In this document: positions 9,915-18,757 of the stretch, piece by piece
How the letters are laid out: the number at the start of each line of letters is the position of its first letter
How positions within the stretch are numbered: position 1 is the stretch's first letter
Origin: Terribacillus aidingensis
GTDB lineage: Bacteria > Bacillota > Bacilli > Bacillales > Amphibacillaceae
Direction: 5' to 3'
NCBI RefSeq assembly: GCF_900215625.1
Contig: NZ_OBEK01000007.1
Coordinates: 1-64,000, forward strand
DNA length: 64,000 nucleotides
Position numbers and translations under genes: made by a program
The notes under the pieces: generated by a model
Told to the model about the DNA's origin: nothing
What the model saw: the letters and a program-made list of their open reading frames with translations, nothing else
Databases searched by the model: none

Positions 9915-11384
9915 ATGACAAGACCTGTACGTGTAAGATATGCGCCAAGCCCGACTGGCCATTTGCATATTGGAAATGCACGAACTGCACTATTTAATTA
10001 TTTATATGCACGCCATCACGATGGTAAATTCATCGTCCGCACAGAAGATACCGACCAAAAGCGTAATGTAGAAGGCGGCGAAGAAAGTCAGTTCAGCTAT
10101 TTGAAATGGCTCGGAATTAAATGGGACGAAGGTGCGGACATCGGTGGCGAATACGGTCCATACCGCCAATTAGAGCGTCTGGATATTTATCAAAAATATG
10201 TAGATGAGCTGCTTGATCGCGGACTTGCTTATAAATGTTATGTAACAGAAGAGGAATTGGAAAAAGAGCGTGAAGAGCAAAAGGCAAACGGACAAGTACC
10301 GAAATATTCAGGTGCACACCGTGATTTGACACCGGAGCAGGAAGCGGCATTTGTAGAAGAAGGAAGACAGCCGAGTATTCGTTTCCGAGTGCCAGAAAAT
10401 AAAACGTATAAGTTCCAAGATATCGTACGCGATGAGATTAGCTTCGAGTCTAGTGATTTTGGCGATTGGGTTATTGTGAAAAAGAATGGTATCCCAACGT
10501 ATAACTTCGCTGTTGCAGTTGATGATCACTTGATGGAGATTTCACATATCCTTCGCGGGGAAGAGCATATCTCCAACACACCGAAGCAGCTGATGATCTA
10601 TGAAGCATTCGGTTGGGAGCCGCCGCAGTTTGGTCATATGACGTTGATTCTAAACGAAAACCGCAAAAAGCTGTCCAAGCGGGATGAGCATATCCTTCAG
10701 TTCATCGAGCAATATAAGAACTTAGGCTACTTGCCAGAAGCAATGTTCAACTTTATTAGTCTTCTTGGCTGGTCTCCAGTCGGTGAAGAAGAGATTTTCT
10801 CTAAAGAAGAGATTATCAAGATTTTTGATCCGAACCGTCTTTCTACTTCTGCAGCAATCTTTGATCCGCAGAAGCTAAAATGGATGAACAACCAATACAT
10901 CAAGTCTGAAGATGCAGGGCGTATTGAGAAACTGACTTTACCGCACTTGATTCAAGCAGGCAAGCTGCCGGAAAACATGGAAAATTCTCGTCGTGACTGG
11001 GCTGCTGAGCTTATTGCGTTATATAAAGATCAGTTGAACTATGGAGCGGAAATTGTTGAGTTGACAGAGTTATTCTTCCAAGAAGAGATTTCTTATGATG
11101 AAGAAGCGATGGCAGTCCTGAAGGATGAACAAGTACCAGATGTACTGACAGCCTTCTCTGAACAACTGACAGCTTTGGATGCCTTCGAGCCGGATGCGAT
11201 TAAAGGCGCTATCAAAGCAACGCAAAAGCAGACAGGTCAAAAGGGTAAGAAACTCTTTATGCCAATACGTGTGGCAACGACAGGCTTCACACATGGACCG
11301 GAGCTTCCGAACTCCATTCACCTGCTTGGTGAAACAGTAGTCCAAAACCGCCTTCGTGCTGCGATTGATCAGCTTACAAAGTAA
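9915..11384 (+). CDS. gltX: Glutamyl-tRNA synthetase
   Basis: GltX charges tRNA-Glu; in Bacillaceae the same enzyme also misacylates tRNA-Gln for GatCAB transamidation. The class I signature HIGN is at residues 18-21, and the KMSKS-like loop appears as KLSKRDEH (about residue 254). The total is 489 residues. The ATG at 9915 has an AAAAGGGAG site; an upstream in-frame start at 9867 lies inside ispF and is rejected. The gene is followed by a promoter and a cysteine T-box. Confidence 0.97.
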   Translation: MTRPVRVRYAPSPTGHLHIGNARTALFNYLYARHHDGKFIVRTEDTDQKRNVEGGEESQFSYLKWLGIKWDEGADIGGEYGPYRQLERLDIYQKYVDELLDRGLAYKCYVTEEELEKEREEQKANGQVPKYSGAHRDLTPEQEAAFVEEGRQPSIRFRVPENKTYKFQDIVRDEISFESSDFGDWVIVKKNGIPTYNFAVAVDDHLMEISHILRGEEHISNTPKQLMIYEAFGWEPPQFGHMTLILNENRKKLSKRDEHILQFIEQYKNLGYLPEAMFNFISLLGWSPVGEEEIFSKEEIIKIFDPNRLSTSAAIFDPQKLKWMNNQYIKSEDAGRIEKLTLPHLIQAGKLPENMENSRRDWAAELIALYKDQLNYGAEIVELTELFFQEEISYDEEAMAVLKDEQVPDVLTAFSEQLTALDAFEPDAIKGAIKATQKQTGQKGKKLFMPIRVATTGFTHGPELPNSIHLLGETVVQNRLRAAIDQLTK

Positions 11385-11396
11385 AACATTCACTTT

Positions 11397-11425
11397 TTGA
11401 CTGAAATATAATATAGTAATACTAC
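11397..11425 (+). promoter_or_regulatory. Promoter of the cysE-cysS unit
   Basis: TTGACT (11397-11402) is followed 17 bp later by TACTAC (11420-11425); TAATAC at 11418-11423 is an alternative -10. Its position immediately before the T-box makes it the likely start of the regulated transcript. Confidence 0.6.
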
Positions 11426-11670
11426 ACATTCGAACGTAGAAGAGGAAAAGTACGTATCTGTCTTTCCATGCAGAGAGAGCCGCAAATGCTGCGAGCGGCT
11501 TTGGAGAGTTTATGCGGAAATGCACCTCGGAGTCTTTTGCCGAAACTAATAGTAGGCCGAAGCGGTTCTCACCGTTATCTGAGTAAAGCTGGGGAAGTCT
11601 GTCAGACTCGCCCAAATAGAGTGGAACCGCGCAAAAAGCGTCTCTGTCATTGTACAGAGGCGCTTTTTTT
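11426..11670 (+). promoter_or_regulatory. T-box riboswitch, cysteine specific
   Basis: The leader carries the T-box core GTGGAACCGCG (around 11621-11631), which pairs with the tRNA acceptor end, and upstream a stem I ending in GCGGAAATGCACC. The TGC at 11521-11523, followed by A, sits at the specifier-loop position and reads as a cysteine codon. Uncharged tRNA-Cys should stabilise the antiterminator and permit transcription of cysE-cysS. The gltX-T-box-cysE-cysS arrangement matches B. subtilis. Confidence 0.92.
11638..11670 (+). terminator. T-box attenuator terminator
   Basis: GCGTCTCTGT (11638-11647) pairs with ACAGAGGCGC (11654-11663), followed by seven T residues. It is mutually exclusive with the antiterminator formed by the T-box core. 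Confidence 0.9.
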
Positions 11671-11702
11671 GTGGAACGAAGGAAGCGGAAAGGAAGGGGA
11701 AA

Positions 11703-12371
11703 ATGGGATTTTTCAAAATGCTGAAAGAGGATGTTACGGTTGTTTTTGACCAAGATCCAGCTGCTCGTTCTTATCTGGAAGTTATCCTAACATACTCTGG
11801 TCTGCACGCCATCTGGTCACATCGATTTGCGCACCGATTGTATAAGCATAAATTCTATTTTCTTGCCCGCGTTGTTTCACAAGTAAGTCGTTTTTTTACT
11901 GGTATCGAAATTCATCCTGGAGCAACAATCGGGCATCGATTCTTCATTGACCACGGAATGGGTGTCGTTATCGGAGAAACCTGCGAGATAGGTAATGATG
12001 TGACGATATTTCAAGGTGTGACGCTAGGTGGTACTGGGAAGGAAAAAGGCAAACGTCATCCAACTGTGAAAGATAACGCACTTATTGCGACGGGTGCAAA
12101 AGTACTTGGCTCCATCACGATTGGAGCCAATTCAAAAATAGGAGCAGGATCTGTCGTCTTGCATGATGTCCCAGACTGTTCAACCGTAGTCGGCATTCCT
12201 GGCCGTGTCGTCATTAAAGATGGAGAGCGGGTCAGAAGAGATTTGGACCATCAGGATTTACCGGATCCAATTGCGGAGAAACTAAAGCAAATGGACCAGG
12301 ATATAAAAGAATTGCAGCGGGAATTAGCTGCAGCAAAAGGAGAGAGGCAGCATGTCGGTAAAAATTTATAA
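11703..12371 (+). CDS. cysE: Serine O-acetyltransferase
   Basis: CysE acetylates serine with acetyl-CoA to give O-acetylserine, the committed step of cysteine synthesis. The 222-residue protein has an N-terminal helical region and a left-handed beta-helix of hexapeptide repeats (about 70-170) with the active-site stretch [15 protein letters not shown]. The short N terminus is typical of the Bacillus form. It lies under the cysteine T-box, and its 3' end overlaps the cysS start by 20 nt, coupling cysteine synthesis to tRNA-Cys charging. Confidence 0.96.
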   Translation: MGFFKMLKEDVTVVFDQDPAARSYLEVILTYSGLHAIWSHRFAHRLYKHKFYFLARVVSQVSRFFTGIEIHPGATIGHRFFIDHGMGVVIGETCEIGNDVTIFQGVTLGGTGKEKGKRHPTVKDNALIATGAKVLGSITIGANSKIGAGSVVLHDVPDCSTVVGIPGRVVIKDGERVRRDLDHQDLPDPIAEKLKQMDQDIKELQRELAAAKGERQHVGKNL

Positions 12372-13752
12372 TACATTAAGCCGAAAGAAGGAACCATTCG
12401 TTCCATTGGAAGAAGGAAAAGTAAGTATGTATGTATGCGGGCCTACTGTATACAACTACATTCACATCGGAAATGCGAGACCGCCAATTGTATTTGATAC
12501 AGTCCGCCGTTATTTGGAATATCGCGGTTATGAAGTCAAATATGTTATGAATTTCACTGATGTTGACGATAAAATCATTAACGCAGCCAAGGAAATGGGC
12601 GAAGATGTTTATGCGGTAGCAGAGAAATTCATTCAAGCCTACAAAGAGGATACTTCGGCGCTAGGCGTGAAAGAGGGCGCACTGCATCCGCGCGTAACAG
12701 AAAGCATGGAAGAGATTATCGATTTTGTTCAAGGCTTGATTGATAATGGTCATGCGTATGTTTCGGAAGGAGACGTATACTTCCGCACACGAAGCTTCGA
12801 TGGCTACGGCAAATTATCTCACCAGCCTATTGACGAACTTCGCTCTGGAGCGCGCATTCGCGTTGGCGAACAAAAAGATGATCCGCTTGATTTTGCATTG
12901 TGGAAAAATGCAAAGCCTGGAGAAGTTTCCTGGGAAACACCTTGGGGACACGGTCGTCCTGGCTGGCATATCGAGTGCTCGGCAATGGTGAAGAAACACC
13001 TAGGTGATACCATTGATATTCATGCAGGCGGTCAGGATCTAACTTTTCCGCATCATGAGAACGAGATTGCCCAATCGGAGGCGCTCAATGGGAAAGCATT
13101 TGCGAACTACTGGATGCATAACGGACACATAAATATTGATAACGAAAAAATGTCCAAATCACTCGGCAACTTCATTCTTGCGCATGACCTGATTAAGAAA
13201 CATGATCCGCAAGTGCTGCGTTTCTTCATGCTGAGTGTGCACTACCGCAATCCAATCAACTTCACAGATGAGCTTTTGGAAAGTGCAAAAACTGGACTGG
13301 CGAGAATTAAGAATGCATATGACAACTTGCAGCATCGTAAAGCTGCAAGCACAAATCATGATAGCAATGAAGCACGTGTGTTGGAATTGGTACAGCAGCT
13401 TGTAACCCGATTTGAACAAGAGATGGATGATGATTTTAATACAGCAAATGCTGTTTCTGTTCTGTTCGATCTCGCCAAAGAGGCGAATGTTTACTTACAG
13501 CAAGAGCAGACATCTGAACAGGTAATTGATGCATTCACAAAAGCATTTGAGGAACTTGGCAGTGTGCTTGGAATTGTATTCACTGCAGAAGAAGAATTAC
13601 TAGATGATGAAATTGAAGGTTTGCTCACGCAGCGAGTGGAAGCGCGTAAAAATCGAGACTTCCAGGAAGCAGATCGCATTCGCGACCTGTTAAAGGAGAA
13701 AAACATCATCCTCGAGGATACGCCGCAAGGTACACGCTGGAAAAGAGGGTAA
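12352..13752 (+). CDS. cysS: Cysteinyl-tRNA synthetase
   Basis: CysS charges tRNA-Cys. The 466-residue protein has a zinc-ligand Cys at residue 29 (YVCGPTVYN), HIGN at 38-41, the [15 protein letters not shown] zinc and substrate motif and KMSKSLGN (about 266-273). The C-terminal domain shows the usual DALR-like and anticodon-binding features. GGAGAGAGGC precedes the ATG. It is in one operon with cysE. Confidence 0.98.
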   Translation: MSVKIYNTLSRKKEPFVPLEEGKVSMYVCGPTVYNYIHIGNARPPIVFDTVRRYLEYRGYEVKYVMNFTDVDDKIINAAKEMGEDVYAVAEKFIQAYKEDTSALGVKEGALHPRVTESMEEIIDFVQGLIDNGHAYVSEGDVYFRTRSFDGYGKLSHQPIDELRSGARIRVGEQKDDPLDFALWKNAKPGEVSWETPWGHGRPGWHIECSAMVKKHLGDTIDIHAGGQDLTFPHHENEIAQSEALNGKAFANYWMHNGHINIDNEKMSKSLGNFILAHDLIKKHDPQVLRFFMLSVHYRNPINFTDELLESAKTGLARIKNAYDNLQHRKAASTNHDSNEARVLELVQQLVTRFEQEMDDDFNTANAVSVLFDLAKEANVYLQQEQTSEQVIDAFTKAFEELGSVLGIVFTAEEELLDDEIEGLLTQRVEARKNRDFQEADRIRDLLKEKNIILEDTPQGTRWKRG

Positions 13753-13755
13753 GGC

Positions 13756-14160
13756 ATGAACGTGAAACAAACGAAAAGTCTAGCGCTCGCTTATATGGGG
13801 GACGCTGTATATGAAATCTATGTCCGCCGCCATCTTCTCCAGAAAGGAGAGGTTAAACCGAATCAGCTGCATCACGCAGCTGTCACCTTCGTTTCCGCTA
13901 AGTCGCAAGCGAGGGTGATTCGGGATTGGCTGGAGCAGGACATGCTGTCAGAGGAAGAACAGGGTGTCGTACGAAGAGGGCGTAATGCCAAATCCGGCAC
14001 GGTTCCTAAAAATACGGACGTTCAGACATATCGATATAGTACAGGGTTTGAGGCGTTAATCGGCTATCACTATTTGCTGGAAGATACCGATCGTCTGGAA
14101 TTTCTCGTACAAGCAGCAATTACACACGTAGAAGAGAGGAGACAGCAGCATGGCAGATGA
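13756..14160 (+). CDS. mrnC: Mini-ribonuclease III
   Basis: MrnC is an RNase III-like enzyme without a double-stranded-RNA-binding domain that matures the ends of 23S rRNA. The 134-residue product starts with the catalytic-type segment [16 protein letters not shown], carrying the Asp and Glu expected of the RNase III signature. The start lies 3 nt after the cysS stop, and the C terminus overlaps rlmB by 11 nt, so translation is probably coupled. Confidence 0.95.
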   Translation: MNVKQTKSLALAYMGDAVYEIYVRRHLLQKGEVKPNQLHHAAVTFVSAKSQARVIRDWLEQDMLSEEEQGVVRRGRNAKSGTVPKNTDVQTYRYSTGFEALIGYHYLLEDTDRLEFLVQAAITHVEERRQQHGR

Positions 14161-14893
14161 ATGGATAATCGGGAAAAATCCCGTAACAGAAGCATTGCGC
14201 TCAGGCCGGTCTATCAACAAGATTATGGTATCAGAGCACTTGCAGCCAAAAACATGGCAGTCAATACAAGAGCTAGCTAAAGCTAGCGGCACAGTCGTGC
14301 AAAAAGTACCGAAACGGAAATTGGATCAGCTTATTGAGGGAAGTCATCAAGGAATCGTTGCATCTGTAGCAGCATACGAATACAGCACAGTGGACGACTT
14401 GTTCCGTGTAGCAGAGGAAAGAGGAGAGGAACCATTCTTCATTATCCTAGATGAGATGGAGGACCCGCATAATCTTGGCTCCATTTTGCGGACAGCAGAT
14501 TCTGTCGGAGCGCATGGTGTTATTATTCCAAAGCGGCGCTCGGTCAGCTTAACAGCTACAGTGGCGAAAACTTCTGCCGGAGCAATAGAATATATTCCAG
14601 TTGCACGGGTGACAAACCTGGCTAAGACGATTGATGAACTGAAGGAGCGGAATGTATGGATTGCCGGTACAGCAGCGGAAGGAGCAATCGATTACCGTCG
14701 TCTTGATGCTGTCGGAGCAATCGGTCTTGTGATCGGCAATGAAGGAAAAGGCATTAGCCGTCTTGTTCGGGAGAAATGTGACTGGACAGTTGCCCTCCCA
14801 ATGAAAGGCAGCGTTACATCTCTTAACGCAAGTGTTGCAGCAAGTCTGCTTATGTATGAAGTTCATCGTCAGCGTTTTCCGTTAGGAGAATAA
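14150..14893 (+). CDS. rlmB: 23S rRNA (guanosine-2'-O-)-methyltransferase RlmB family
   Basis: A SpoU-family (SPOUT) 2'-O-methyltransferase of 247 residues, with an N-terminal substrate-binding domain ([11 protein letters not shown]) and the SPOUT knot motifs [33 protein letters not shown] and [20 protein letters not shown]. It methylates 23S rRNA using S-adenosylmethionine. It overlaps mrnC and lies three bases before yacP, placing three RNA-processing functions in one run. The exact target nucleotide is assigned by homology. Confidence 0.93.
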   Translation: MADEWIIGKNPVTEALRSGRSINKIMVSEHLQPKTWQSIQELAKASGTVVQKVPKRKLDQLIEGSHQGIVASVAAYEYSTVDDLFRVAEERGEEPFFIILDEMEDPHNLGSILRTADSVGAHGVIIPKRRSVSLTATVAKTSAGAIEYIPVARVTNLAKTIDELKERNVWIAGTAAEGAIDYRRLDAVGAIGLVIGNEGKGISRLVREKCDWTVALPMKGSVTSLNASVAASLLMYEVHRQRFPLGE

Positions 14894-14895
14894 AG

Positions 14896-15405
14896 ATGAT
14901 TATCTTAGTGGTCGATGGCTATAACGTCATTGGTGCATGGGATGAATTGCACGCACTCCGCGATAAGGACTTTGAACAATCCCGCCAGCTTTTGATTGAG
15001 AAGCTGGCGGAGTACCAGGCATACACAGGACAGCGAGTCATTGTCGTATTTGACGCTTACCATGTGAGAGGTTTGGAGAAAAAATACGAAAACTTTAAAG
15101 TAGAAGTTGTATATACAAAAGAAAAAGAGACAGCTGATGACCGTATCGAAAAACTGATTAAAACGTTGAAAAATGTCAAGACGCAAGTCTACGTTGCAAC
15201 AAGCGATTATGCAGAGCAGCGTACTATATTTGGGCAAGGTGCACTTCGTAAATCATCTCGGGAACTATATCTGGAAATCAAGCAGATCGAGCGGGAAATT
15301 GACCAGGAGATAGAGGGATACAATACTCGACATTTTCCGCCAAAAATCCCCTTAAAACCTGAAGTGCGAGATACCCTCGAAGCTTGGCGCAGAAGGAAGA
15401 AATAA
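14896..15405 (+). CDS. yacP: NYN-domain endoribonuclease (YacP/Rae1)
   Basis: In B. subtilis this protein (Rae1) is a ribosome-associated endonuclease that cleaves particular mRNAs in the A site. The 169-residue product has the NYN/PIN-like fold: IILVVDGYNVIGAW supplies the first catalytic Asp, VVFDAYHVRG and KETADDRIEKL supply further acidic residues, and VATSDYAEQ carries the last. It starts three bases after rlmB. A strong promoter for sigH follows. Confidence 0.93.
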   Translation: MIILVVDGYNVIGAWDELHALRDKDFEQSRQLLIEKLAEYQAYTGQRVIVVFDAYHVRGLEKKYENFKVEVVYTKEKETADDRIEKLIKTLKNVKTQVYVATSDYAEQRTIFGQGALRKSSRELYLEIKQIEREIDQEIEGYNTRHFPPKIPLKPEVRDTLEAWRRRKK

Positions 15406-15418
15406 CCAAAGTAGTATA

Positions 15419-15447
15419 TTGACGGTTATTTGGACCGACTGTATAAT
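15419..15447 (+). promoter_or_regulatory. Sigma-A promoter of sigH
   Basis: TTGACG (15419-15424) and TATAAT (15442-15447) are separated by 17 bp, ahead of sigH. In B. subtilis the equivalent promoter is repressed by AbrB; no operator can be defined by eye here. Confidence 0.88.
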
Positions 15448-15492
15448 GACCCTAATGTACTCGCGGTATATATGGTCAGGGGGAATCCTTAA

Positions 15493-16143
15493 GTGACAAT
15501 TGTCAAACAGCGGACGGAAGACCAAGATTATGCAGTGATGGAAGATGGTGCACTTGTAGATTTAGTTAAAGCAGGACGCGTTGATGCCCTAGATTTTCTG
15601 ATTAACAAGTATCGAAATTTTGTCAGAGCAAAAGCTCGTACGTATTTTCTGATTGGAGCCGACCGGGAAGACATTGTGCAAGAAGGTATGATTGGTCTGT
15701 ACAAGGCCATCCGTGATTTTAACGGTGAAAAGCTGGCCTCATTTAAAGCATTTGCTGAACTGTGTGTGACAAGACAGATTATAACAGCAATTAAGACAGC
15801 AACAAGACAGAAGCATATTCCGCTCAATTCTTATGTATCATTGGACAAACCTATTTATGATGAGGAATCGGACAGGACATTGCTTGATATCATTGTCAGT
15901 TCCAAAGCGGGTGATCCGCAGGACGTCCTTATCAACCAGGAGCGCTTCCTTGATATGGAGGAGAAGATGGCACAACTGCTCAGTGAATTGGAAAGACAGG
16001 TGCTGGCTCTTTACTTGGATGGCAGATCTTATCAAGAGATTTCTGAGGAATTGAAGCGGCACGTCAAATCGATAGATAATGCACTTCAGCGAGTAAAGCG
16101 GAAGTTAGAGCGTTATCTTGAAATCAGCGAAGTGACATTATAA
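15493..16143 (+). CDS. sigH: RNA polymerase sigma factor sigma-H
   Basis: Sigma-H (Spo0H) directs transcription of early sporulation, competence and stationary-phase genes. The 216-residue protein shows region 2 (KYRNFVRAKARTYFLIGADREDIVQEGMIGLYKAIRDF spans region 2.1-2.3, quoted as landmarks KYRNFV and DREDIVQEGMIGLY), RQIITAIKTATRQKHIP for 2.4, and region 4 with DGRSYQEISEELKRHVKSI, a helix-turn-helix. It is close to the B. subtilis protein throughout. The GTG start at 15493 follows AGGGGGA by about 9 nt. Its presence indicates a spore-forming lineage. Confidence 0.97.
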   Translation: MTIVKQRTEDQDYAVMEDGALVDLVKAGRVDALDFLINKYRNFVRAKARTYFLIGADREDIVQEGMIGLYKAIRDFNGEKLASFKAFAELCVTRQIITAIKTATRQKHIPLNSYVSLDKPIYDEESDRTLLDIIVSSKAGDPQDVLINQERFLDMEEKMAQLLSELERQVLALYLDGRSYQEISEELKRHVKSIDNALQRVKRKLERYLEISEVTL

Positions 16144-16149
16144 GCGCCG

Positions 16150-16178
16150 TTGACAAGCCATTTTAAGCGTGCTACAGT
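16150..16178 (+). promoter_or_regulatory. Sigma-A promoter of rpmG-secE
   Basis: TTGACA (16150-16155) and TACAGT (16173-16178), 17 bp apart, begin six bases after the sigH stop and place a transcription start just ahead of rpmG. Confidence 0.8.
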
Positions 16179-16215
16179 AAAATTGTGTCAAAATTACCCG
16201 AAGAGGGTGGAAATA

Positions 16216-16362
16216 CTGCGTAAAACAGTTACATTAGCGTGCTCTGAATGCTTGAGCCGCAATTATTCAACAGCAAAGAATATAAATCAAACACAGCGAT
16301 TAGAGACGAAGAAATTCTGCAAACGATGCGACAAGCATACAGTCCATCGGGAGACGAAATAG
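16216..16362 (+). CDS. rpmG: Ribosomal protein L33, zinc-binding form
   Basis: A 48-residue L33 of the zinc-containing type: CSEC near the N terminus and CKRC near the C terminus form the metal site. Homologues begin Met-Arg-Lys, which aligns with the CTG codon at 16216 followed by CGT AAA. AGAGGG (16202-16207) lies 8 nt upstream of that CTG. The other candidate, GTG at 16207, overlaps the same purine tract and has no ribosome-binding site. A CTG start is therefore preferred, though unusual. It precedes secE, as in B. subtilis. Confidence 0.85.
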   Translation: MRKTVTLACSECLSRNYSTAKNINQTQRLETKKFCKRCDKHTVHRETK

Positions 16363-16400
16363 ACATCAATGCCTGTCGGCGAAAGTTTGGGGGTAGTACC

Positions 16401-16577
16401 ATGAATCCTGTTACGTTTTTGAGAAATGTATCAAAAGAGATGAAGAAGGTCAGCTGGCCAACCGGCAAGGAATTATTCCGTTATACAATTGTGACTGTCC
16501 TGACAGTTGCGTTCACAGCTATATTTTTCGGTTTGGTCGATTTTGGGATCTCGGAGCTCTTAAATTTATTCTTTTGA
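16401..16577 (+). CDS. secE: Preprotein translocase subunit SecE
   Basis: SecE is an essential single-span subunit of the SecYEG channel. The 58-residue protein has the conserved amphipathic region VSKEMKKVSWPTGKEL followed by one transmembrane helix (about residues 29-50), the short Gram-positive form. GGGGGTAG precedes the ATG by about 7 nt. It is cotranscribed with rpmG; nusG follows after a hairpin terminator. Confidence 0.96.
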   Translation: MNPVTFLRNVSKEMKKVSWPTGKELFRYTIVTVLTVAFTAIFFGLVDFGISELLNLFF

Positions 16578-16604
16578 ATAATACCCACTAATATATGCTA
16601 TAAT
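16574..16604 (+). promoter_or_regulatory. Possible promoter before nusG
   Basis: TTGAAT (16574-16579) and TATAAT (16599-16604) are 19 bp apart, longer than ideal. If used, transcription would start about 20 bases before the hairpin terminator at 16628-16654. Confidence 0.4.
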
Positions 16605-16627
16605 GATATTAAATATTGCTCGCAGCG

Positions 16628-16654
16628 AAAAACCCGTTTCTATACGGGTTTTTT
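16628..16654 (+). terminator. Terminator or attenuator between secE and nusG
   Basis: AAAACCCGT (16629-16637) pairs perfectly with ACGGGTTTT (16644-16652) around TTCTAT, and T residues follow. It ends the secE transcript. A promoter candidate lies just before it and none is obvious after it, so it may also limit transcription into nusG. Confidence 0.82.
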
Positions 16655-16699
16655 AAATTGGATTTTTTGCCTCAGCATTTGCAATAACTAAGAATTAAA

Positions 16700-16730
16700 G
16701 GGAGGGAAGGACAAGCGTTTGTCCTGACAC
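16700..16730 (+). promoter_or_regulatory. nusG ribosome-binding site with an intervening hairpin
   Basis: The Shine-Dalgarno sequence GGGAGGG (16700-16706) is 24 bases from the ATG, too far for normal initiation. Between them AGGACAA (16708-16714) pairs with TTGTCCT (16719-16725) around a GCGT loop. Folding of this hairpin brings the site to an effective distance of about 6 bases. This suggests structure-dependent translation of nusG. Confidence 0.6.
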
Positions 16731-17264
16731 ATGGAAAAAAGATGGTATGTCGTACACACCTATTCTGGGTATGAAAATAAAGTAAAGGCCAACTTGGAGA
16801 AGAGACTCGATTCTATGGGAATGGAAGATAAGATCTTCCGCGTTGTCGTTCCAGAAGACGAAGAAACGGAAATCAAGAACGGCAAACGCAAAACATCGAT
16901 GAAAAAGGTTTTCCCTGGTTATGTTTTGACTGAGATGGTTATGACAGATGACTCATGGTACGTTGTGCGGAATACACCTGGTGTAACAGGTTTCGTCGGC
17001 TCAACTGGGTCTGGATCTAAACCGACGCCGCTATTAGAAGAAGAAGTAGAAGTTATTCTGAAGCGGATGGGCATGGAAGAAGCACTTACAGATTTCGATT
17101 TCGAAGAGAAAGAAAGTGTGCGTGTTACGGATGGTCCATTTAATGACTTTACAGGAACAATCGAACATATTGATATGGATAAACAGAAAGTCAAAGTCCA
17201 TGTGAATATGTTTGGAAGAGAAACACCAGTTGAACTTGACTTCTCACAGATCGAGAAATTATAA
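16731..17264 (+). CDS. nusG: Transcription elongation and pausing factor NusG
   Basis: NusG binds the RNA polymerase clamp and affects pausing, termination and coupling to ribosomes. The 177-residue protein has the NGN domain (about 1-115, with WYVVHTYSGYENKV and FPGYVL) and a C-terminal KOW domain (about 125-177, VTDGPFNDFTGTI, VNMFGRETPVEL). It is close to the B. subtilis protein, which confirms the ATG at 16731 despite its distant ribosome-binding site. It seems to form its own unit between a terminator and the rplK promoter. Confidence 0.97.
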   Translation: MEKRWYVVHTYSGYENKVKANLEKRLDSMGMEDKIFRVVVPEDEETEIKNGKRKTSMKKVFPGYVLTEMVMTDDSWYVVRNTPGVTGFVGSTGSGSKPTPLLEEEVEVILKRMGMEEALTDFDFEEKESVRVTDGPFNDFTGTIEHIDMDKQKVKVHVNMFGRETPVELDFSQIEKL

Positions 17265-17296
17265 TTCCCTTATCCGGAATTTATCTGGAAGGCCTC

Positions 17297-17325
17297 TTGC
17301 ATTGTTTATGGATAAATGCTAGAAT
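17297..17325 (+). promoter_or_regulatory. Sigma-A promoter of rplK
   Basis: TTGCAT (17297-17302) and TAGAAT (17320-17325) are 17 bp apart. The transcript would carry a leader of about 100 nt before rplK. Confidence 0.75.
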
Positions 17326-17380
17326 CTTAATGTTAATGACTATAGTGTATACTATCTATAGCTATATACAGACATGTTGA

Positions 17381-17408
17381 GTGGGAGGGTGACAAGCCCT
17401 ATTACCAC
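17381..17408 (+). promoter_or_regulatory. Leader motif 1, possible ribosomal-protein target
   Basis: The leader contains GTGGGAGGG, a short loop, CCCTA and then TTACCAC; GTGG pairs with CCAC and GGG with CCC. A closely similar element precedes rplA at 17977-18002. Autogenous control by L1 through leader mimics of its rRNA site is established for this operon in other bacteria; that these elements are L1 targets is an inference. Confidence 0.5.
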
Positions 17409-17434
17409 ATCACGGACTTAAGGAGGTGTGTCTC

Positions 17435-17860
17435 GTGGCTAAAAAAGTAATCAAAGTTGTAAAATTGCAGATCCCTGCAGCAAAAGCGAATCCAGCTCCA
17501 CCAGTAGGACCGGCATTAGGTCAAGCAGGTGTGAACATCATGGGATTCTGTAAGGAATTTAACGCCCGCACGCAAGAGCAAGCTGGCTTGATCATTCCAG
17601 TTGAAATCACGGTATTCGAAGACCGTTCATTTACATTCATCACTAAAACTCCGCCTGCTGCAGTCTTGCTTAAGAAAGCAGCTGGTATCGAATCAGGATC
17701 AGGTGAACCGAACCGCAACAAAGTTGCTACGGTTAAACGCGATAAAGTACAAGAAATCGCTGAATCCAAAATGCCTGACTTGAATGCTGCAAGTGTTGAA
17801 GCAGCAATGCGTATGGTTGAAGGTACTGCTCGCAGTATGGGAATTGTCATCGAAGACTAA
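17435..17860 (+). CDS. rplK: Ribosomal protein L11
   Basis: L11 forms the GTPase-associated centre of the 50S subunit with L10 and L7/L12. The 141-residue protein starts [14 protein letters not shown] and contains [15 protein letters not shown], the N-terminal thiostrepton/RelA region, then the rRNA-binding C-terminal domain. GTG 17435 is chosen by homology and by AAGGAGGTG about 8 nt upstream; an in-frame GTG at 17426 lies in that site. A terminator lies between this gene and rplA. Confidence 0.97.
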   Translation: MAKKVIKVVKLQIPAAKANPAPPVGPALGQAGVNIMGFCKEFNARTQEQAGLIIPVEITVFEDRSFTFITKTPPAAVLLKKAAGIESGSGEPNRNKVATVKRDKVQEIAESKMPDLNAASVEAAMRMVEGTARSMGIVIED

Positions 17861-17886
17861 TTCTGTTTCAATCAAGGAAAATGACG

Positions 17887-17925
17887 AGGTTGCGTGAATG
17901 GAGGATACCATTTCGCAGCCTTTTT
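17887..17925 (+). terminator. Hairpin terminator between rplK and rplA
   Basis: AGGTTGCG (17887-17894) pairs with CGCAGCCT (17914-17921) and AATGG (17897-17901) with CCATT (17908-17912). Five T residues follow. With no convincing promoter after it, rplA must depend on read-through, so this may be an attenuator. Confidence 0.78.
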
Positions 17926-17976
17926 AAAAGCCGGCATTTCCGGCAATAGCGGGCTTTGTCCGCTCCGCTTTAACAA

Positions 17977-18002
17977 GTGGGAGGTCCTACCGTTAAAACC
18001 AC
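17977..18002 (+). promoter_or_regulatory. Leader motif 2 before rplA
   Basis: GTGGGAGGTCCTACC followed by a short A-rich stretch and ACCAC repeats the arrangement seen before rplK: closing GTGG/CCAC, inner GGT/ACC. It lies 21 nt before the rplA start, next to the ribosome-binding site, after two small hairpins (17930-17944 and 17948-17964). It is a candidate translational operator. Confidence 0.5.
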
Positions 18003-18022
18003 AATCCGAGGAGGAAAAGGAA

Positions 18023-18715
18023 ATGGCTGTAAAAAGCAAAAAGAAACAAGAAGCAATTAAGCTTGTTGATCGTACACAGCTGTACGAAGTAAAAGAAGCT
18101 GTTGAACTTGTCAAAAAGACAGCAACTGCTAAATTTGATGAAACAATTGAAGCTGCTTTCCGTTTGGGAGTAGACCCTAAGAAAGCTGACCAGCAAATTC
18201 GCGGAGCTATGGTATTGCCGCATGGTACTGGTAAATCTCAGCGCGTATTAGTATTCGCTAAAGGCGATAAAGCAAAAGAAGCGGAAGCTGCTGGAGCTGA
18301 CTTCGTTGGCGAACAAGATCTAATCGCGAAAATCAACGGAGGCTGGTTCGAGTTTGACGTAATCGTTGCAACTCCGGACATGATGGCTGAAGTTGGTAAA
18401 TTGGGCCGTGTGCTAGGACCAAAAGGTCTAATGCCTAACCCGAAAACTGGAACAGTTACTTTCGACGTGACAAAAGCTATCCAGGAAATCAAAGCTGGTA
18501 AAGTTGAGTACCGCGTTGACAAGCAATCTAACGTTCATGTACCAATCGGTAAAGCTTCCTTCTCTCAAGAGAAGTTGGAAGAAAACCTTGTTGCATTAAT
18601 TGAACAGCTAGTTAAAGTTAAACCACAAGCTTCCAAAGGCCTTTACATGAAAAATGCAGCAATTGCATCTACTATGGGTCCTGGAATCAAAGTTGACGTA
18701 TCTCCTTTCCGTTAA
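18023..18715 (+). CDS. rplA: Ribosomal protein L1
   Basis: L1 forms the mobile stalk at the E site and is a translational repressor of its operon in several bacteria. The 230-residue protein contains [32 protein letters not shown] (the signature) and a C-terminal [10 protein letters not shown]. The ATG at 18023 follows GAGGAGGAAAAGG. A reading extended from 17894 would run through the hairpin region and is rejected. Confidence 0.97.
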   Translation: MAVKSKKKQEAIKLVDRTQLYEVKEAVELVKKTATAKFDETIEAAFRLGVDPKKADQQIRGAMVLPHGTGKSQRVLVFAKGDKAKEAEAAGADFVGEQDLIAKINGGWFEFDVIVATPDMMAEVGKLGRVLGPKGLMPNPKTGTVTFDVTKAIQEIKAGKVEYRVDKQSNVHVPIGKASFSQEKLEENLVALIEQLVKVKPQASKGLYMKNAAIASTMGPGIKVDVSPFR

Positions 18716-18722
18716 TCGTCTA

Positions 18723-18751
18723 TTGACATCTAACTGGAAACACTATATAAT
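18723..18751 (+). promoter_or_regulatory. Sigma-A promoter of rplJ-rplL
   Basis: TTGACA (18723-18728) and TATAAT (18746-18751), both consensus and 17 bp apart, begin just after the rplA stop. It is one of the strongest promoters in the window, as expected for L10 and the multi-copy L7/L12. Confidence 0.93.
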
Positions 18752-18757
18752 CAATTG

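Noticed and set aside
11070-11753. 227-codon minus-strand reading over gltX, T-box and cysE
   Set aside because: It crosses a T-box and two conserved genes on the other strand and has no protein-like features.
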